DNA from: Bordetella parapertussis
GTDB taxonomy: Bacteria; Pseudomonadota; Gammaproteobacteria; Burkholderiales; JACQAP01
Assembly: GCA_945900965.1 (NCBI GenBank)
Contig: CAMDKM010000017.1
Span: 1-64,000 of the forward strand
Direction of reading: 5' to 3'
DNA: 64,000 nucleotides
Shown: piece by piece, positions 34,115-45,456 of the stretch
Numbering within the stretch: position 1 is the stretch's first letter
Layout: the number at the start of each line of letters is the position of its first letter
Program-made: the position numbers and the translations under genes
Notes under the pieces: model-generated
Databases searched by the model: none
The model's input: the letters and a program-made list of their open reading frames with translations, nothing else
What the model was told of the DNA's origin: nothing

Positions 34115-37100
34115 CTAGCGTATTTCAAGGCGCGCACGGGGACGCTCTTCGAAGGCTTTTTCTTCCGGCCGGTACATGCGGTAATAACGCGCCGGCGGCA
34201 AGACGAAACTCCCGCGCTGTGCCACTCGCAGCAGGTGACGCACCACCACTTCGCTCTCGATCGTTTCGACCGGCACGGCATATCCATACGACGTGGGTTC
34301 GTTGCTCGCGCGCGCGATCACTTGATCGGCCGCGGCGCCGGGGAACCGAACCGAAATGCCCCAGGTACCGCGTTCCACGCTGGCGCCGGGCGGCAGAGGC
34401 ACCTCGATCACGCCAAAGTGCAAAGCCGAACCGCCGGTTCGTTTGAGCACGATTTCGTCCAGATACACTTCGTCGGTTTTCAGCGCCGAATCCGCGGCCA
34501 GCAATTCCAGTTCGAAACGCGAAGGCACCGCCGTCAGATCTCGCGGGCCCTCTCCACGCTGCGGCGCCTCGATTCTTCTGGCGCCAGCTGGGGTACCTTC
34601 TACTCGCTTCATCCGGTAGATCCTGCGCTCCAGCTGCAAGGGCAGGCTCGACTTTTCGGTCTCCCGGCTGTCATATTGAACCACTGCAAGCAGGCCCGCG
34701 GTCGGCGCAGCGGCAAGATTGATCGCCGCTTGTCCGGGGGGCGCGCGCCAGACACGCTGCCCCGTCACACTGTCCTCGGGTAACCAAGGGGCGGTGAGCC
34801 CGGGCACTGCGGTGGTGTCGATCATGGCCCCGCCCAATACGCGCTGCAGCCAAACCAGCGTCAATGCACGATCGATGGTGGGCATTTCGCCGCGCACGCG
34901 TTCCAGCAGCGGCTGCGCCTCGCTGGCCGGCATGTGGCCGATGAGAATGAGCAGCGCATCGCCAAGCGGCACATCCGCCTCCATCACGACCTGCTCGGCG
35001 GCCTCCAGGGTCTGCGACAGCCCTTGCGGGATACTCGCATGAAGCTGCTGAAGGACATAGGCGGTGAGCAGCCGCGCCATCGCATCGGAGAGCAAGTCGC
35101 CGTTGGCATCCATCACCAGGCTGGCAAGCGGCGACACTTGGCTGGGCTGGCCCGTTGGCGTCTGGCTCGCCAATTCTTCGGCAAGCGCCGCCATCAGCGA
35201 AACGACGGGCAGGTCCATCTCGTTCATCCAGCTCAACATCAAGGCACGCTCCCAGGGCAGACGCTTTGCGCCCTGAGTGCGATAAACCTCAAGCAACCTG
35301 TCCCAGTGACCTTCGGGCATCTTCAGCCCCAGAACCCCGCTCGCATGCCAGTCGGCGTAGTAAGCGTAGGCGGTAAGCAGGGCATCGCCATCCCGGGTCG
35401 GCGCGCTCCACCAGCCAAATACCGCCTGCGGCCCGGCCATTTGCGCCAGACGGAAGCGATAGCCGTGCAGGCGCTGCGCTAGGGTCGCCGTCAGACGGTC
35501 TTCACCGGCACGCACCGATTTCAGTGCAATGCTGTAGGGAAGCAGCCGACTCGCCGTCTGTTCGACACAGCCATAGGGATAATCGATCAAGTCGTCGAGC
35601 ACGCGCCGAAAATGCAGGCTCGCCGAATCGGCCAACTGCACGCGCACGTTGGACGCATCGGCCGGTAGTTTGAGTTCGGTATCGCGCTCAAGCAGCGGCA
35701 GCGCCAGCGACCGTTTGCTCTGCCAGGCCACAGGCTGCACGCGCAAGGCCACGTCCAGGGAATCCACCACCGTGCCTGCCGCCGAGAGTTTCAGACTCAA
35801 TGGTGCAGAGCCCGTCTGCGAGGCATCAAGCGGCAAGCGCATGAAGTTGGCGCCGGGCTTCAAATTCAACGTCTCGATGTGCTTGACTCCGGCGCCGGCG
35901 GCGGAAAATTCCACTTTCGCCTCGCTTCCGCTCTGATTAAATACCAGCACACTCGCCGCGGGCCTATCTTGTGCGCGCATCCAGTTCGGGCTCGTCCATT
36001 TCAGGTAGAACGATTTGTCGGAGCGAAAATACGCGGTGCTCTGGCCGGCGATGCCTGCCCTGTTCAGCGCGCGCGCCGTTACCCGCCAGCGGGTGAGCGA
36101 GTCCGGCATGCGAAACGTTACCTTGGCGCGGCCGTTGGCATCCATCCGCAGCGAAGGGTTCCAGTAGGCGGTATCGATATCCTCACGGCGCGGCCGCTCC
36201 AGAATTTTGATCGCCCGCTCGCGAGTCTCACGGTGCGCAGGCACTGCCTCGCGCGAAGGCGGAGTCGCGAGGTCATAACCGATAAATCCCAGGCCGGCGA
36301 CGGTGCGCACGTTGTTGCGCCGGAAGTGATGAAAAAATTCGAAAATGTCCGGCGCAATCTCCGGCTGCAAGACATAAATCATTTCATCGACCACACCCAG
36401 GGTAACCAGCGCGCCGGCTGCCGGTTTGCCGCCGATTTGTGCATCGACATTGAGCGTAACCATGTCGCCCGGCGCATAGACCTGCTTGTCCGCGGCGACG
36501 GCAACCTCGACGCGCGGAATTTCCACCCGGAGGCCGTGATTCTGAAACGCGTATTCGCCGTCCTTCACATAGGCAACCGAAAACGTCATGTAGGGTCCGA
36601 GGTCGGCGCCCACCGGCAAATCGAAGCGCCACTGCTCGGGGCTAAGCGAGTGCGCGCCCACCCAGTCGCGGGCCGAGTTCAGCAACGCGGTTTTCTCCAC
36701 ACGGTCGCGCTCCAGCGTCAGCAAAGCTTCGTCCACTGCTTGCGGAAAAGTGACCAGCGCGTGGGCAGTTTCGCCGGGCCGATAACGGGGTTTGTCGAAC
36801 ACAATTTCGATCGAGCCCTGCGGCGCACGTGCCCCGGGGCCGCTCACGAAATGCGGCTTGGCCCCGACGATATTGCCGGCCGCGTCGCGCAGCGACACGG
36901 TATAACTGCCCGGATCGGGAAATGCGATGACCAGCTTGCCGTCGGTGCCCGAGCTGCCGCTATCGCGTTTACGATTTCCCAGGCGCACCCATTCCCAGGC
37001 GGCGGCGCTGACGGGTTCCGCGGCAGCCAACGCCCGCAAGGTGAACACCACTTTTTCGCCCGGCGCGGAGAATGCTCGATCGGCGCGCACCTGATAGCTG

Positions 37101-38713
37101 CCGGCGCCACGCTCGATGAGCAGTTCGCGGCTGAAGCGCACGCGGTAGGCGGCGCCGTCGGTGGCGAGCACGCTCAGAACGTAGCGGCTGGGCTCAGTGG
37201 CGGCGGGCAGTGCAAATGTCGCATTGCCGCTGGCGTCGGTCTTGAGTGTCGAGGAGGAAAGTTTGACCGGAAACAGACCGGAATAACCGAGGTCTCCTTC
37301 GATCATGCTAAGGCGTTGTGCGCGCGCCATCAGTTCCACCGCCGCGCCGACCACCGGATTGCCATCGGGATAAGCGAGCTGAATGCGCCCCCTGATTTCC
37401 TCTCCGGTTTTGTAATCGCGCTTTTCCGGCACAACGTGGATTTCGAAATGCGGCTTCTGATAATCCGCAACGCGAAACGCCGCGCCGTAATTCGCTCCCT
37501 GATAAACAAAGCGCAGTTCATAGCCGCCGGCAACCGCATTCTCCGGCAAACGGAAACTGGTATCGGCGCCGGTTTCGGACGACAGGCGCAAAGTCCGGGT
37601 GGCCACCGGAAAACCATGCGGGTCGGCGACACTGAGCTCCAATTCGCCTGGGGCCAACGGCGAGGAGTCGCGCGCCGAGCGGAAAGAACGCCCCGCGAAT
37701 TTCACAAACACTTCATCTCCCGGCCGGTAGAGCGGCCGGTCGGTTACCGCATAAAGTTTGGCGTCGTGGATCTCGCTGTCGTAATAGAAATTCTCCGAAA
37801 TGAAGACGCCGCCCTGGCGGTCCTCGCCGAAGACATAGTTTTTTTCGGGCGCCGTGCGCTCGAAGACCACCAGGCCGCGAGCATCGGTGGCGCCGCTTTT
37901 GAGCACACCAACGCCGTCGGTCCACAGGGCCCGTGCACCGGCTTGCGGTTTCCCATTGCGCCGACCAGCAACCCAGACCAGCATCTGTCGCGCGGAGATT
38001 TTTGTCAGCACAATCGAATCCGAAACGAATACCAGAGCCGTAGCGCGATAGTCGCCCACCATCGCCTCGACCAGATACAGGCCTGGCGCGCGCTTGCCCA
38101 GCGGGATCATGACGTTGCCGGGCGCCACGCGAATAAACTCGCTGCTGCTGCCGGCAAGCTTGTGTCCGGCGGGCGACTCGATCGGCCTGGCAAAATTGAC
38201 AGGGTAGCGAAAACTATCCACCAACTCATGTTGCGCAAGTTTTCGGTAGGCCGGATTGCGCACCAAAGGCGTTGACCGGCCCGATTCCGGATGCGACCTC
38301 GTCTCCGGTGCTTGCGCAATAACCGCCTCGCGGGCGGATTTGGTGAACAAGGTCCGCCAGATGTCGCGCGAACCGATCCACCAGCGGTCCCACAGTCGGG
38401 ACAAAGCATTGCCAAGCCCGGTGCCGCTGTAGTTACCTTCCACCTCGATGCGATGCAGATTCTTCTGCCGGCTCAGAAAATCGATCGGCCTGGCGATTCG
38501 ATAGACATTAACATCGGCCCCGCCATACTTGCGCACCGCATCGAGGTCATGGGCCTCCAGGCGCACCATCGCCACTTCTTCCTTGCCGTAGGAGGCATCG
38601 GCAAGCAGAAAAAACACCCCGCCACCCTCGGCGTTTGCCGCACCGAATAGCGCCAGCAAGACAAACACACAGGCAGCGGCCGTGCAGCGAAGGACGGAGA
38701 GGGAGAATTTCAT
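34115..38713 (-). CDS. Bacterial alpha-2-macroglobulin, YfaS-like, with CVEQ thioester
   Basis: A 1532-residue envelope protein with a signal peptide (MKFSLSVLRCTAAACVFVLLALFGAANA). Long runs of beta-sandwich macroglobulin domains precede a thioester motif in YPYGCVEQTASRLLPYS, followed by the helical complement-like domain and a final MG domain. Such proteins are thought to trap proteases in the periplasm. I chose ATG 38713, overlapping the yfaT-like stop by 4 bp; the track start is 56 codons longer. Its operon, yfaA-yfaT-yfaS order, matches E. coli yfaS, whose homologues I recall as usually lacking the CxEQ motif, so its presence here is notable. YfaQ/YfaP partners are absent. Confidence 0.9.
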   Translation of the reverse strand: MKFSLSVLRCTAAACVFVLLALFGAANAEGGGVFFLLADASYGKEEVAMVRLEAHDLDAVRKYGGADVNVYRIARPIDFLSRQKNLHRIEVEGNYSGTGLGNALSRLWDRWWIGSRDIWRTLFTKSAREAVIAQAPETRSHPESGRSTPLVRNPAYRKLAQHELVDSFRYPVNFARPIESPAGHKLAGSSSEFIRVAPGNVMIPLGKRAPGLYLVEAMVGDYRATALVFVSDSIVLTKISARQMLVWVAGRRNGKPQAGARALWTDGVGVLKSGATDARGLVVFERTAPEKNYVFGEDRQGGVFISENFYYDSEIHDAKLYAVTDRPLYRPGDEVFVKFAGRSFRSARDSSPLAPGELELSVADPHGFPVATRTLRLSSETGADTSFRLPENAVAGGYELRFVYQGANYGAAFRVADYQKPHFEIHVVPEKRDYKTGEEIRGRIQLAYPDGNPVVGAAVELMARAQRLSMIEGDLGYSGLFPVKLSSSTLKTDASGNATFALPAATEPSRYVLSVLATDGAAYRVRFSRELLIERGAGSYQVRADRAFSAPGEKVVFTLRALAAAEPVSAAAWEWVRLGNRKRDSGSSGTDGKLVIAFPDPGSYTVSLRDAAGNIVGAKPHFVSGPGARAPQGSIEIVFDKPRYRPGETAHALVTFPQAVDEALLTLERDRVEKTALLNSARDWVGAHSLSPEQWRFDLPVGADLGPYMTFSVAYVKDGEYAFQNHGLRVEIPRVEVAVAADKQVYAPGDMVTLNVDAQIGGKPAAGALVTLGVVDEMIYVLQPEIAPDIFEFFHHFRRNNVRTVAGLGFIGYDLATPPSREAVPAHRETRERAIKILERPRREDIDTAYWNPSLRMDANGRAKVTFRMPDSLTRWRVTARALNRAGIAGQSTAYFRSDKSFYLKWTSPNWMRAQDRPAASVLVFNQSGSEAKVEFSAAGAGVKHIETLNLKPGANFMRLPLDASQTGSAPLSLKLSAAGTVVDSLDVALRVQPVAWQSKRSLALPLLERDTELKLPADASNVRVQLADSASLHFRRVLDDLIDYPYGCVEQTASRLLPYSIALKSVRAGEDRLTATLAQRLHGYRFRLAQMAGPQAVFGWWSAPTRDGDALLTAYAYYADWHASGVLGLKMPEGHWDRLLEVYRTQGAKRLPWERALMLSWMNEMDLPVVSLMAALAEELASQTPTGQPSQVSPLASLVMDANGDLLSDAMARLLTAYVLQQLHASIPQGLSQTLEAAEQVVMEADVPLGDALLILIGHMPASEAQPLLERVRGEMPTIDRALTLVWLQRVLGGAMIDTTAVPGLTAPWLPEDSVTGQRVWRAPPGQAAINLAAAPTAGLLAVVQYDSRETEKSSLPLQLERRIYRMKRVEGTPAGARRIEAPQRGEGPRDLTAVPSRFELELLAADSALKTDEVYLDEIVLKRTGGSALHFGVIEVPLPPGASVERGTWGISVRFPGAAADQVIARASNEPTSYGYAVPVETIESEVVVRHLLRVAQRGSFVLPPARYYRMYRPEEKAFEERPRARLEIR

Positions 38714-39354
38714 GCGCTTAAAAAACGGAAGCGGAAAGCCCCCGCAAAATTGGGGTTGGCGTCGGAAGGGTGCCAGCGTGTGTCCGGCCAGCGTTGCAGT
38801 TGTCCGATGCTTACCGCGCGCAGGCCGCTGTCGGACGATGTGGCCTCGCCGGTGTGATAGGCAACAAAATTTCCCATCCACACCATCAAATGTTGTGCAT
38901 CGCCCTGATCAAAAAACAGCACATCACCAGCCAGAGCGAGGTTGCAGTCGCGGGAGACCAGGTGGGTATTCTCCTGAACCAACTCCAGTGCTCCGGCATA
39001 AGCCGAAGCCGACCCGTCGGCGAGCCGCCAGCGGTGACGCAAGCTCAATTGCCGTTCATCGAGCCCCACTTCCGGTGGCAGCGGCAGACCGGCGAGGCCA
39101 TTGGCGCGCTTCCATTGATTGTCATGCTCGCGCAGCGCCTCGGCCACCGCAAAGCGCACCAGCCCGGCGCAATCCTGATGATGCCAGCGCGGCGATGGTC
39201 CGGCGGTCAGTTGCGCACTAATGATGCGTAGCATCCAGGCCCTGAATACACGCGATTGAACGGGCGTGAGTCTCACATCCGACGGACCCTGTGCATGTGC
39301 GCCGCGCAGGCTGGCTAACGCAAGCATTCCCAGAAGAAGCGCGCGGCGCTTCAC
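38710..39354 (-). CDS. YfaT-like DUF1175 protein
   Basis: A 214-residue protein with a signal peptide (MKRRALLLGMLALASLRGAHA, initiated at GTG). The body carries WHHQDCAGLVRFAVAEALREHD and GDVLFFDQGDAQHLMVWMG. The Cys and His residues (DCAGLVRF ... HLMVW) look like an NlpC/P60-type papain fold site, fitting DUF1175 as a putative amidase. The GTG overlaps the stop of the upstream yfaA-like gene by 4 bp and its own stop overlaps yfaS, so the three are translationally coupled. Confidence 0.82.
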   Translation of the reverse strand: MKRRALLLGMLALASLRGAHAQGPSDVRLTPVQSRVFRAWMLRIISAQLTAGPSPRWHHQDCAGLVRFAVAEALREHDNQWKRANGLAGLPLPPEVGLDERQLSLRHRWRLADGSASAYAGALELVQENTHLVSRDCNLALAGDVLFFDQGDAQHLMVWMGNFVAYHTGEATSSDSGLRAVSIGQLQRWPDTRWHPSDANPNFAGAFRFRFLSA

Positions 39355-41018
39355 TTCGCCCCCCCTATCGCGTGCCATTCGACGCTGCGCCAGCCTTGGG
39401 CGGGCGGACGAGCGCCAAACGTCAGACGGTACGCCGGATACCTGGCCAGCGCCTGCATGCGAGGCGCAAGATGAGTCTGGACTGCCGCCCGCATATTGGC
39501 ATCCCCCGGGCGCCACAAGACGGCAAGCGCCTCGCGTTCGATCATTGGCGCCAGTGCGCGGGGCGTGATAAACGCCAGGGTATCGCGGGCTTCAGACATC
39601 TGGTCGGACACGCTTGGATTGCGCCGCGCCAGCGTATCGAGCGCGCGATCGACCAAGGCCGGATCAGGTGAGAAAAACAGATAGTCACCCTTGGCCGCCA
39701 CGGTTGGAACCGGCAACCCGGGACGCGCTAGACCCGGCGGCTGCCATCGCAATACACCCGCGCGGATCTCGGGCTTTACCAATGTGTCCGATCCTGGAAC
39801 AGCTTCGGGGGTCGCGACCGCTTTTTCATCGTCGGAGCCTTTGGTTTTTTCCGTGAGGGGCAAACGCAACGCCCATTCCGCCAATGTGCGCACGATCGCA
39901 TCGCGATCTTTGGGCGTGGTTTGAAGACGAAGCACAAACACCGGCGAATATAAATTCGACTCCCGATACCAGCAGGCAACCGCGGAGCCCTCGCGTAGCG
40001 CCAGTTCATTCGTATTGCCGGACGCAATTTTCGCCACGCCCATCACACTTAGCACCAAGTTCCAGTCGAGCGGCAACTGTACACAGGCGCTTGGATTCAC
40101 CGGCAACACTTTCCAGGTTTGAGCATCTTCGCGCGGCTTCGTTTCCGGCGTGGCGGGATCCATCCACACCTGGGTAGACCAGCCGGCAGCGACTGAATAA
40201 TCGAAACGCAGCGCCTTGAAGCTGGGAACAAAGGCAGCATAACCAAGCGCCAATGCCGGCGCGCCGATCGCCAGCGAATGCGCAGGCGCCTGTGTCGAAT
40301 TGTCGAGCTGGAAAGCGCTCGCCAGCACGCCCGGATTGGCGAGCCAATTCGCAATCGCCCGCTGGGCCGACACCATGACCTTGCCATCCTGGTCGAGCAA
40401 CATCCACGGGTCGGACAACACCACGATGCGCTCGCCACCGCTGATAATCAGCAAGCTGCGCCGCGGCGAGAGCGCCAGCGAGTAAACCGGCGTCGAATAA
40501 CCTTCCAGCGAGATCTCCCCGGCAATTTGCAACTGACGATCCTTGAGCGCAACGGCGGCCAGTTCCTGAAGTACGGTGGCCAGCGTGTTGCGGTCGAGAA
40601 CCAGGGCAAAGCGGCGCAAGGCGCCCTTGCCATCCCGCCACAAACCAATTTCGGCAGACTCGTCGAGCGCCGCTTTCAGCAGAGTGTCGCTCCAGTCGAG
40701 TTGGTGTTCGTAGGCGATGCGACGCAACGCCCCGCCCAGTGCAAGCCGGTCCTCGTGTTGTTCGTAATAAAAAGCCAGATCCTCGGTCAGGACATCTCTT
40801 GCGATAGGCAGTCGCAGCAGATCGCGCGGCAGGCGCGCGAGGCTGCTGGTGCGAATGACGGCCTCGGGTCGGGATAGATCGAGTGGCACCCGGACCGGCC
40901 CCGCGGCTCGAACGGTGGAAACCGGATCGACGGGCGACCAACCAACATAGCGGTAGGCGGCAACCCCGGCGATCACCGCAACAATCGACCCGAGAACGAT
41001 CCAGCGACGAGCTATCAA
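39351..41018 (-). CDS. YfaA-like DUF2138 protein
   Basis: A 555-residue protein anchored by an N-terminal membrane segment (RRWIVLGSIVAVIAGVAAY) with the bulk outside the membrane. The body DLSRPEAVIRTSSLARLPRDLLRLPIARDVLTEDLAFYYEQHEDRLALGG is a characteristic DUF2138 sequence. It is the first gene of the yfaA-yfaT-yfaS cluster, joined by a 4-bp overlap. Its role in the alpha-2-macroglobulin system is unknown; a membrane-anchored partner seems likely. Confidence 0.82.
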   Translation of the reverse strand: MIARRWIVLGSIVAVIAGVAAYRYVGWSPVDPVSTVRAAGPVRVPLDLSRPEAVIRTSSLARLPRDLLRLPIARDVLTEDLAFYYEQHEDRLALGGALRRIAYEHQLDWSDTLLKAALDESAEIGLWRDGKGALRRFALVLDRNTLATVLQELAAVALKDRQLQIAGEISLEGYSTPVYSLALSPRRSLLIISGGERIVVLSDPWMLLDQDGKVMVSAQRAIANWLANPGVLASAFQLDNSTQAPAHSLAIGAPALALGYAAFVPSFKALRFDYSVAAGWSTQVWMDPATPETKPREDAQTWKVLPVNPSACVQLPLDWNLVLSVMGVAKIASGNTNELALREGSAVACWYRESNLYSPVFVLRLQTTPKDRDAIVRTLAEWALRLPLTEKTKGSDDEKAVATPEAVPGSDTLVKPEIRAGVLRWQPPGLARPGLPVPTVAAKGDYLFFSPDPALVDRALDTLARRNPSVSDQMSEARDTLAFITPRALAPMIEREALAVLWRPGDANMRAAVQTHLAPRMQALARYPAYRLTFGARPPAQGWRSVEWHAIGGAK

Positions 41019-41097
41019 CTTGCCTCCCGGCGCGAGCGACTATGATAACGAAGGGCGGCGGGCCTGGACCACACGTTTCGATCGTCGCAACCGGCGA

Positions 41098-42759
<1,662 letters not shown>

Positions 42760-42852
42760 AAACTTTGAACTGGGAGACGGATTTTGTGAAGGGGCGAATT
42801 ATGCGGGAAAACCCGATTGCCCGGCGATCTGCGCGATTGCGCCGAGCCAAGC

Positions 42853-43317
42853 TTAACGCATGGCACCGGTTTCGATCATCGCCCCCATTGGTTTTGCCGC
42901 GGCAAGCGCTTTGAACGCCGGCGAATTTTCGATCGCCTGCCGGAATGCATCAAGCGACTTCCAATCGCTGCTGGTGGTGCTGAACGGCTGCAGTTCCGCC
43001 TGTGCGCTTGGTTCGAACATGAGCGTAATTCCGGCCAGCCAATCGGTCACGCCGCCGCCCTGCCTGGCTTCACTCACTCGGCGCATAACGCTGAACTTGA
43101 ACGCTGTCGCACAGCCCTCGGACCAGCCGCCGTAGCGAAATACCAGGGCTTCGGCGCCTGATGCAACGCCGTTAGCGAAGCCGGGTTCGATCGGATCGAG
43201 GCGATACCAGTCCACCATCAGCGCGACCATCGCATCCGCATTCAAGCGATCAACGTACACACCGCGCTGCGTGACAAAACTTTGCAGGGCGGCAAGAAGA
43301 CTGTGAGCATTGGCCAT
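42853..43317 (-). CDS. Conserved hypothetical protein
   Basis: A 154-residue soluble protein (MANAHSLLAALQSFVTQRGVY...). ATG 43317 is preferred to the track's GTG five codons earlier. I see no signal peptide, membrane segment or known motif; the sequence has DWYRLDPIEPGFANGVASGAEALVFRYGGWSEGCATAFKFSVMRRV, a well-formed globular segment. It sits between ettA and the aminotransferase on the same strand, but about 90 bp from each. Codon usage looks normal, so it is probably real. Confidence 0.6.
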   Translation of the reverse strand: MANAHSLLAALQSFVTQRGVYVDRLNADAMVALMVDWYRLDPIEPGFANGVASGAEALVFRYGGWSEGCATAFKFSVMRRVSEARQGGGVTDWLAGITLMFEPSAQAELQPFSTTSSDWKSLDAFRQAIENSPAFKALAAAKPMGAMIETGAMR

Positions 43318-43404
43318 GCTTATGGGGCCCACGAACAGCGGGCGGTACGGAAACGATGGAAATTATGAGCGCATTTCGATCGGCGCGCGGTCTGTCGCAA
43401 AATT

Positions 43405-44613
43405 TTAACGCTGAAGATAGCGCCGGGTCGCGATTTCGAGCCTGCGGATGCCTTCCTCGATGACATCGGGCGCGCTGCACGTGAAATTCAGCCGCATGGA
43501 AGAGCGGTCTTTTCCCAGAGGATCGAAAACGCTGCCCGGCACAAAAGCCACCTTTTCTTTCAACGCCGTTTCGTAGAGCGCGTCGGTGTCGATGCGCGGA
43601 TCCCTGGCGCGCATCCAGACAAACATGCCGCCCGGCGGCACGTCCCACTCGAACCACTCGGAAAGTCGTAACGAGGCTTCGGCACATAGCGCATCGCGCC
43701 GCTGCCGATAGAGGGGGACTATCTTGCGGGCGTGTTCGAGGTCGAAATCGCGCTCGATCAAATCCAGCGCCACTGCCTGGGTAAAAATACTGCTGCTCAA
43801 ATCGGTGGACTGCTTGGCCAGTGCCAGCATACGGATCATCCCGGTACTGGCTACCGCCCAGCCAACCCTGAGCCCCGGGGCAATACTTTTCGACAAAGTG
43901 CCCAGATAAATCACCGGCCCCTGGTAGGGTCCGTCTGATCGGGCGGCGGCTGAAGCCAGCATACTCGGCCCGGTTTCGCCCTCGAACTGCAAGGCATGAT
44001 AGGGATCGTCTTCGAGTAACCAGGTTCCAGACGCGAATATTTTGTCGATCAACGTATGGCGTTGCGGCTGCGGGACCAGCACGCCAGTCGGGTTGGAATA
44101 GTTCGGTACCGCATAAACGTATTTCGCGCGCCCAAGGGTCGCATCGAATCCGGGACGCTCAAGCTCATTCCAGTCCAGCTTTTCGTAAGTCGGACGCCGT
44201 GGCCGCCAGGCGTCCAGCGCGCCGAGATAAGTCGGAAACTGCGCGACGATGCTGTCGCCCGGATCGACCAGCGCCTTGCCCACCAGATCCAGCCCTTGCA
44301 TGGCGCCGGTGGTCAACAAGACATTTTCGGCCCCGAACGCCCGGCCGGTTTGCGCCCGAAGACGCTGGGCGATCACATCCCGCAGCGCCTGCAAGCCTTC
44401 CACCGGACCGTATTCCATTGCAGCGCTTCCCCAGCGGGTTAATGCCCGATCCGCCGCCGCGCGAATGGTTTCCACCGGATACAACTCCGCCGCCGGCAGT
44501 CCACCGGCGAGGCTCACCATATCGGGCTGCCCGCCGATGGCCAGGAACTGTTGCGTGATGGTATTGCCCGTCTGAAGCCAGGCGGCAAATTGCGCTTGCG
44601 GTAGCTTGGTCAT
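43405..44613 (-). CDS. PLP-dependent aminotransferase, class I/II (2-aminoadipate/LysN-like)
   Basis: A 402-residue fold-type I aminotransferase. Features: SLAGGLPAAELYPVE, VLLTTGAMQGLDLVGKAL, YAVPNYSNPTGVLVP, and the PLP-binding Lys in YLGTLSKSIAPGLRVGW. The pattern matches the MocR-like standalone transaminase branch (2-aminoadipate or aromatic aminotransferases). ATG 44613 overlaps the DUF3617 stop by 4 bp. Substrate is unresolved. Confidence 0.88.
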   Translation of the reverse strand: MTKLPQAQFAAWLQTGNTITQQFLAIGGQPDMVSLAGGLPAAELYPVETIRAAADRALTRWGSAAMEYGPVEGLQALRDVIAQRLRAQTGRAFGAENVLLTTGAMQGLDLVGKALVDPGDSIVAQFPTYLGALDAWRPRRPTYEKLDWNELERPGFDATLGRAKYVYAVPNYSNPTGVLVPQPQRHTLIDKIFASGTWLLEDDPYHALQFEGETGPSMLASAAARSDGPYQGPVIYLGTLSKSIAPGLRVGWAVASTGMIRMLALAKQSTDLSSSIFTQAVALDLIERDFDLEHARKIVPLYRQRRDALCAEASLRLSEWFEWDVPPGGMFVWMRARDPRIDTDALYETALKEKVAFVPGSVFDPLGKDRSSMRLNFTCSAPDVIEEGIRRLEIATRRYLQR

Positions 44614-45107
44614 TCGCAATTTCCGATACGTCTGCCGATATGGATTTCGGTCATCGTCATATTCTTGCCGCCCAGGTTCATTTTGATACTGCCGCGATAC
44701 CCGCTGCGGTGAGTCTTGAACACAGCCACCGCACTACCCCGATTAGGTCCCGGACACTCGATCCGGAAGGTGATCGTCCCGTCGCTCGCCTCGTAGTCGA
44801 GGCGCTCGCAAAGTTTGAGCGGATTGTCGCTCAACACGGCAAACATCCGACCCGATTCGAAATCCTCAAATGTCATGCAGCGATTCAGGGTCAATGGCGC
44901 CACGATATCCTGCACATTTGGCAAGCTGATCCGCACTTCGACCTCGTAGTGACCGGGCGTCGGGAGCAAATCGGCGGCGTCGGCTGCCAGAGCCCACCCC
45001 GCGAACACCACCGTGTAGAACCGGCACGGCACGTTAACCCAATCGAATGATCCGACAAATTCCCGAACCGCCTTGCCTCGCGCTCCGAACAAGCCTGATT
45101 TTGCCAT
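44610..45107 (-). CDS. DUF3617-family protein
   Basis: A 165-residue protein. The DUF3617 body is seen as PTPGHYEVEVRISLPNVQD...LNRCMTFEDFESG...LKLCERLDYEASDGTITFRIECPG...FKTHRSGYRGSIKMNLGGKN, with conserved cysteines likely to form disulfides. ATG 45107 is chosen because GGGGAA is 8 bp upstream; the N-terminal stretch has a hydrophobic segment (FYTVVFAGWALAADAA), so it is probably exported. It is coupled to the aminotransferase by a 4-bp overlap. Confidence 0.78.
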   Translation of the reverse strand: MAKSGLFGARGKAVREFVGSFDWVNVPCRFYTVVFAGWALAADAADLLPTPGHYEVEVRISLPNVQDIVAPLTLNRCMTFEDFESGRMFAVLSDNPLKLCERLDYEASDGTITFRIECPGPNRGSAVAVFKTHRSGYRGSIKMNLGGKNMTMTEIHIGRRIGNCE

Positions 45108-45265
45108 GAACGATTTCCCCATAGATGGATCAGTCGCGATCAAGAGGGCATTATGGGCCCAGCCAAGCGCGCGGAAAGACTGGCTGTGCCGACGGCGCAG
45201 GGCAAGCATTTTTTGCGGTGGCGTTGTTGCCGCCTGCCTTGGTATGTATGTAGTCCGGCAGAAAC

Positions 45266-45370
45266 GAAAAGCGGCGCGAATCTGGATTCATTCACCATCT
45301 GACCAAGCCTATCCAGATGGCCGAGTTTCTCGACATCGTGAACCAATCCCTGACCGGCGCCAAACATTAA
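45266..45370 (+). pseudogene. C-terminal remnant of a response-regulator receiver domain
   Basis: The plus strand reads EKRRESGFIHHLTKPIQMAEFLDIVN to a TAA stop. This matches the last helix-strand-helix of CheY-like receivers (AGFDxHLTKPxxxxxLLxLL), including the conserved Lys-Pro pair. A stop codon lies a few codons upstream and the phospho-acceptor part is missing, so it is a broken gene fragment between DUF3617 and DUF1326 genes. Confidence 0.58.
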
Positions 45371-45456
45371 GCCTGACGAAAGAAGCAGGTGCGCTTCGCA
45401 TTTCGAATTTGTGCTAACTTGCTATCGGTCAAAATTCGAATATTTGCGGAGGAATC

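Noticed and set aside
35879-38275. 798-residue plus-strand ORF
   Set aside because: It lies antisense to the alpha-2-macroglobulin gene, shows no domain and has the composition expected from the opposite frame of a GC-rich gene.
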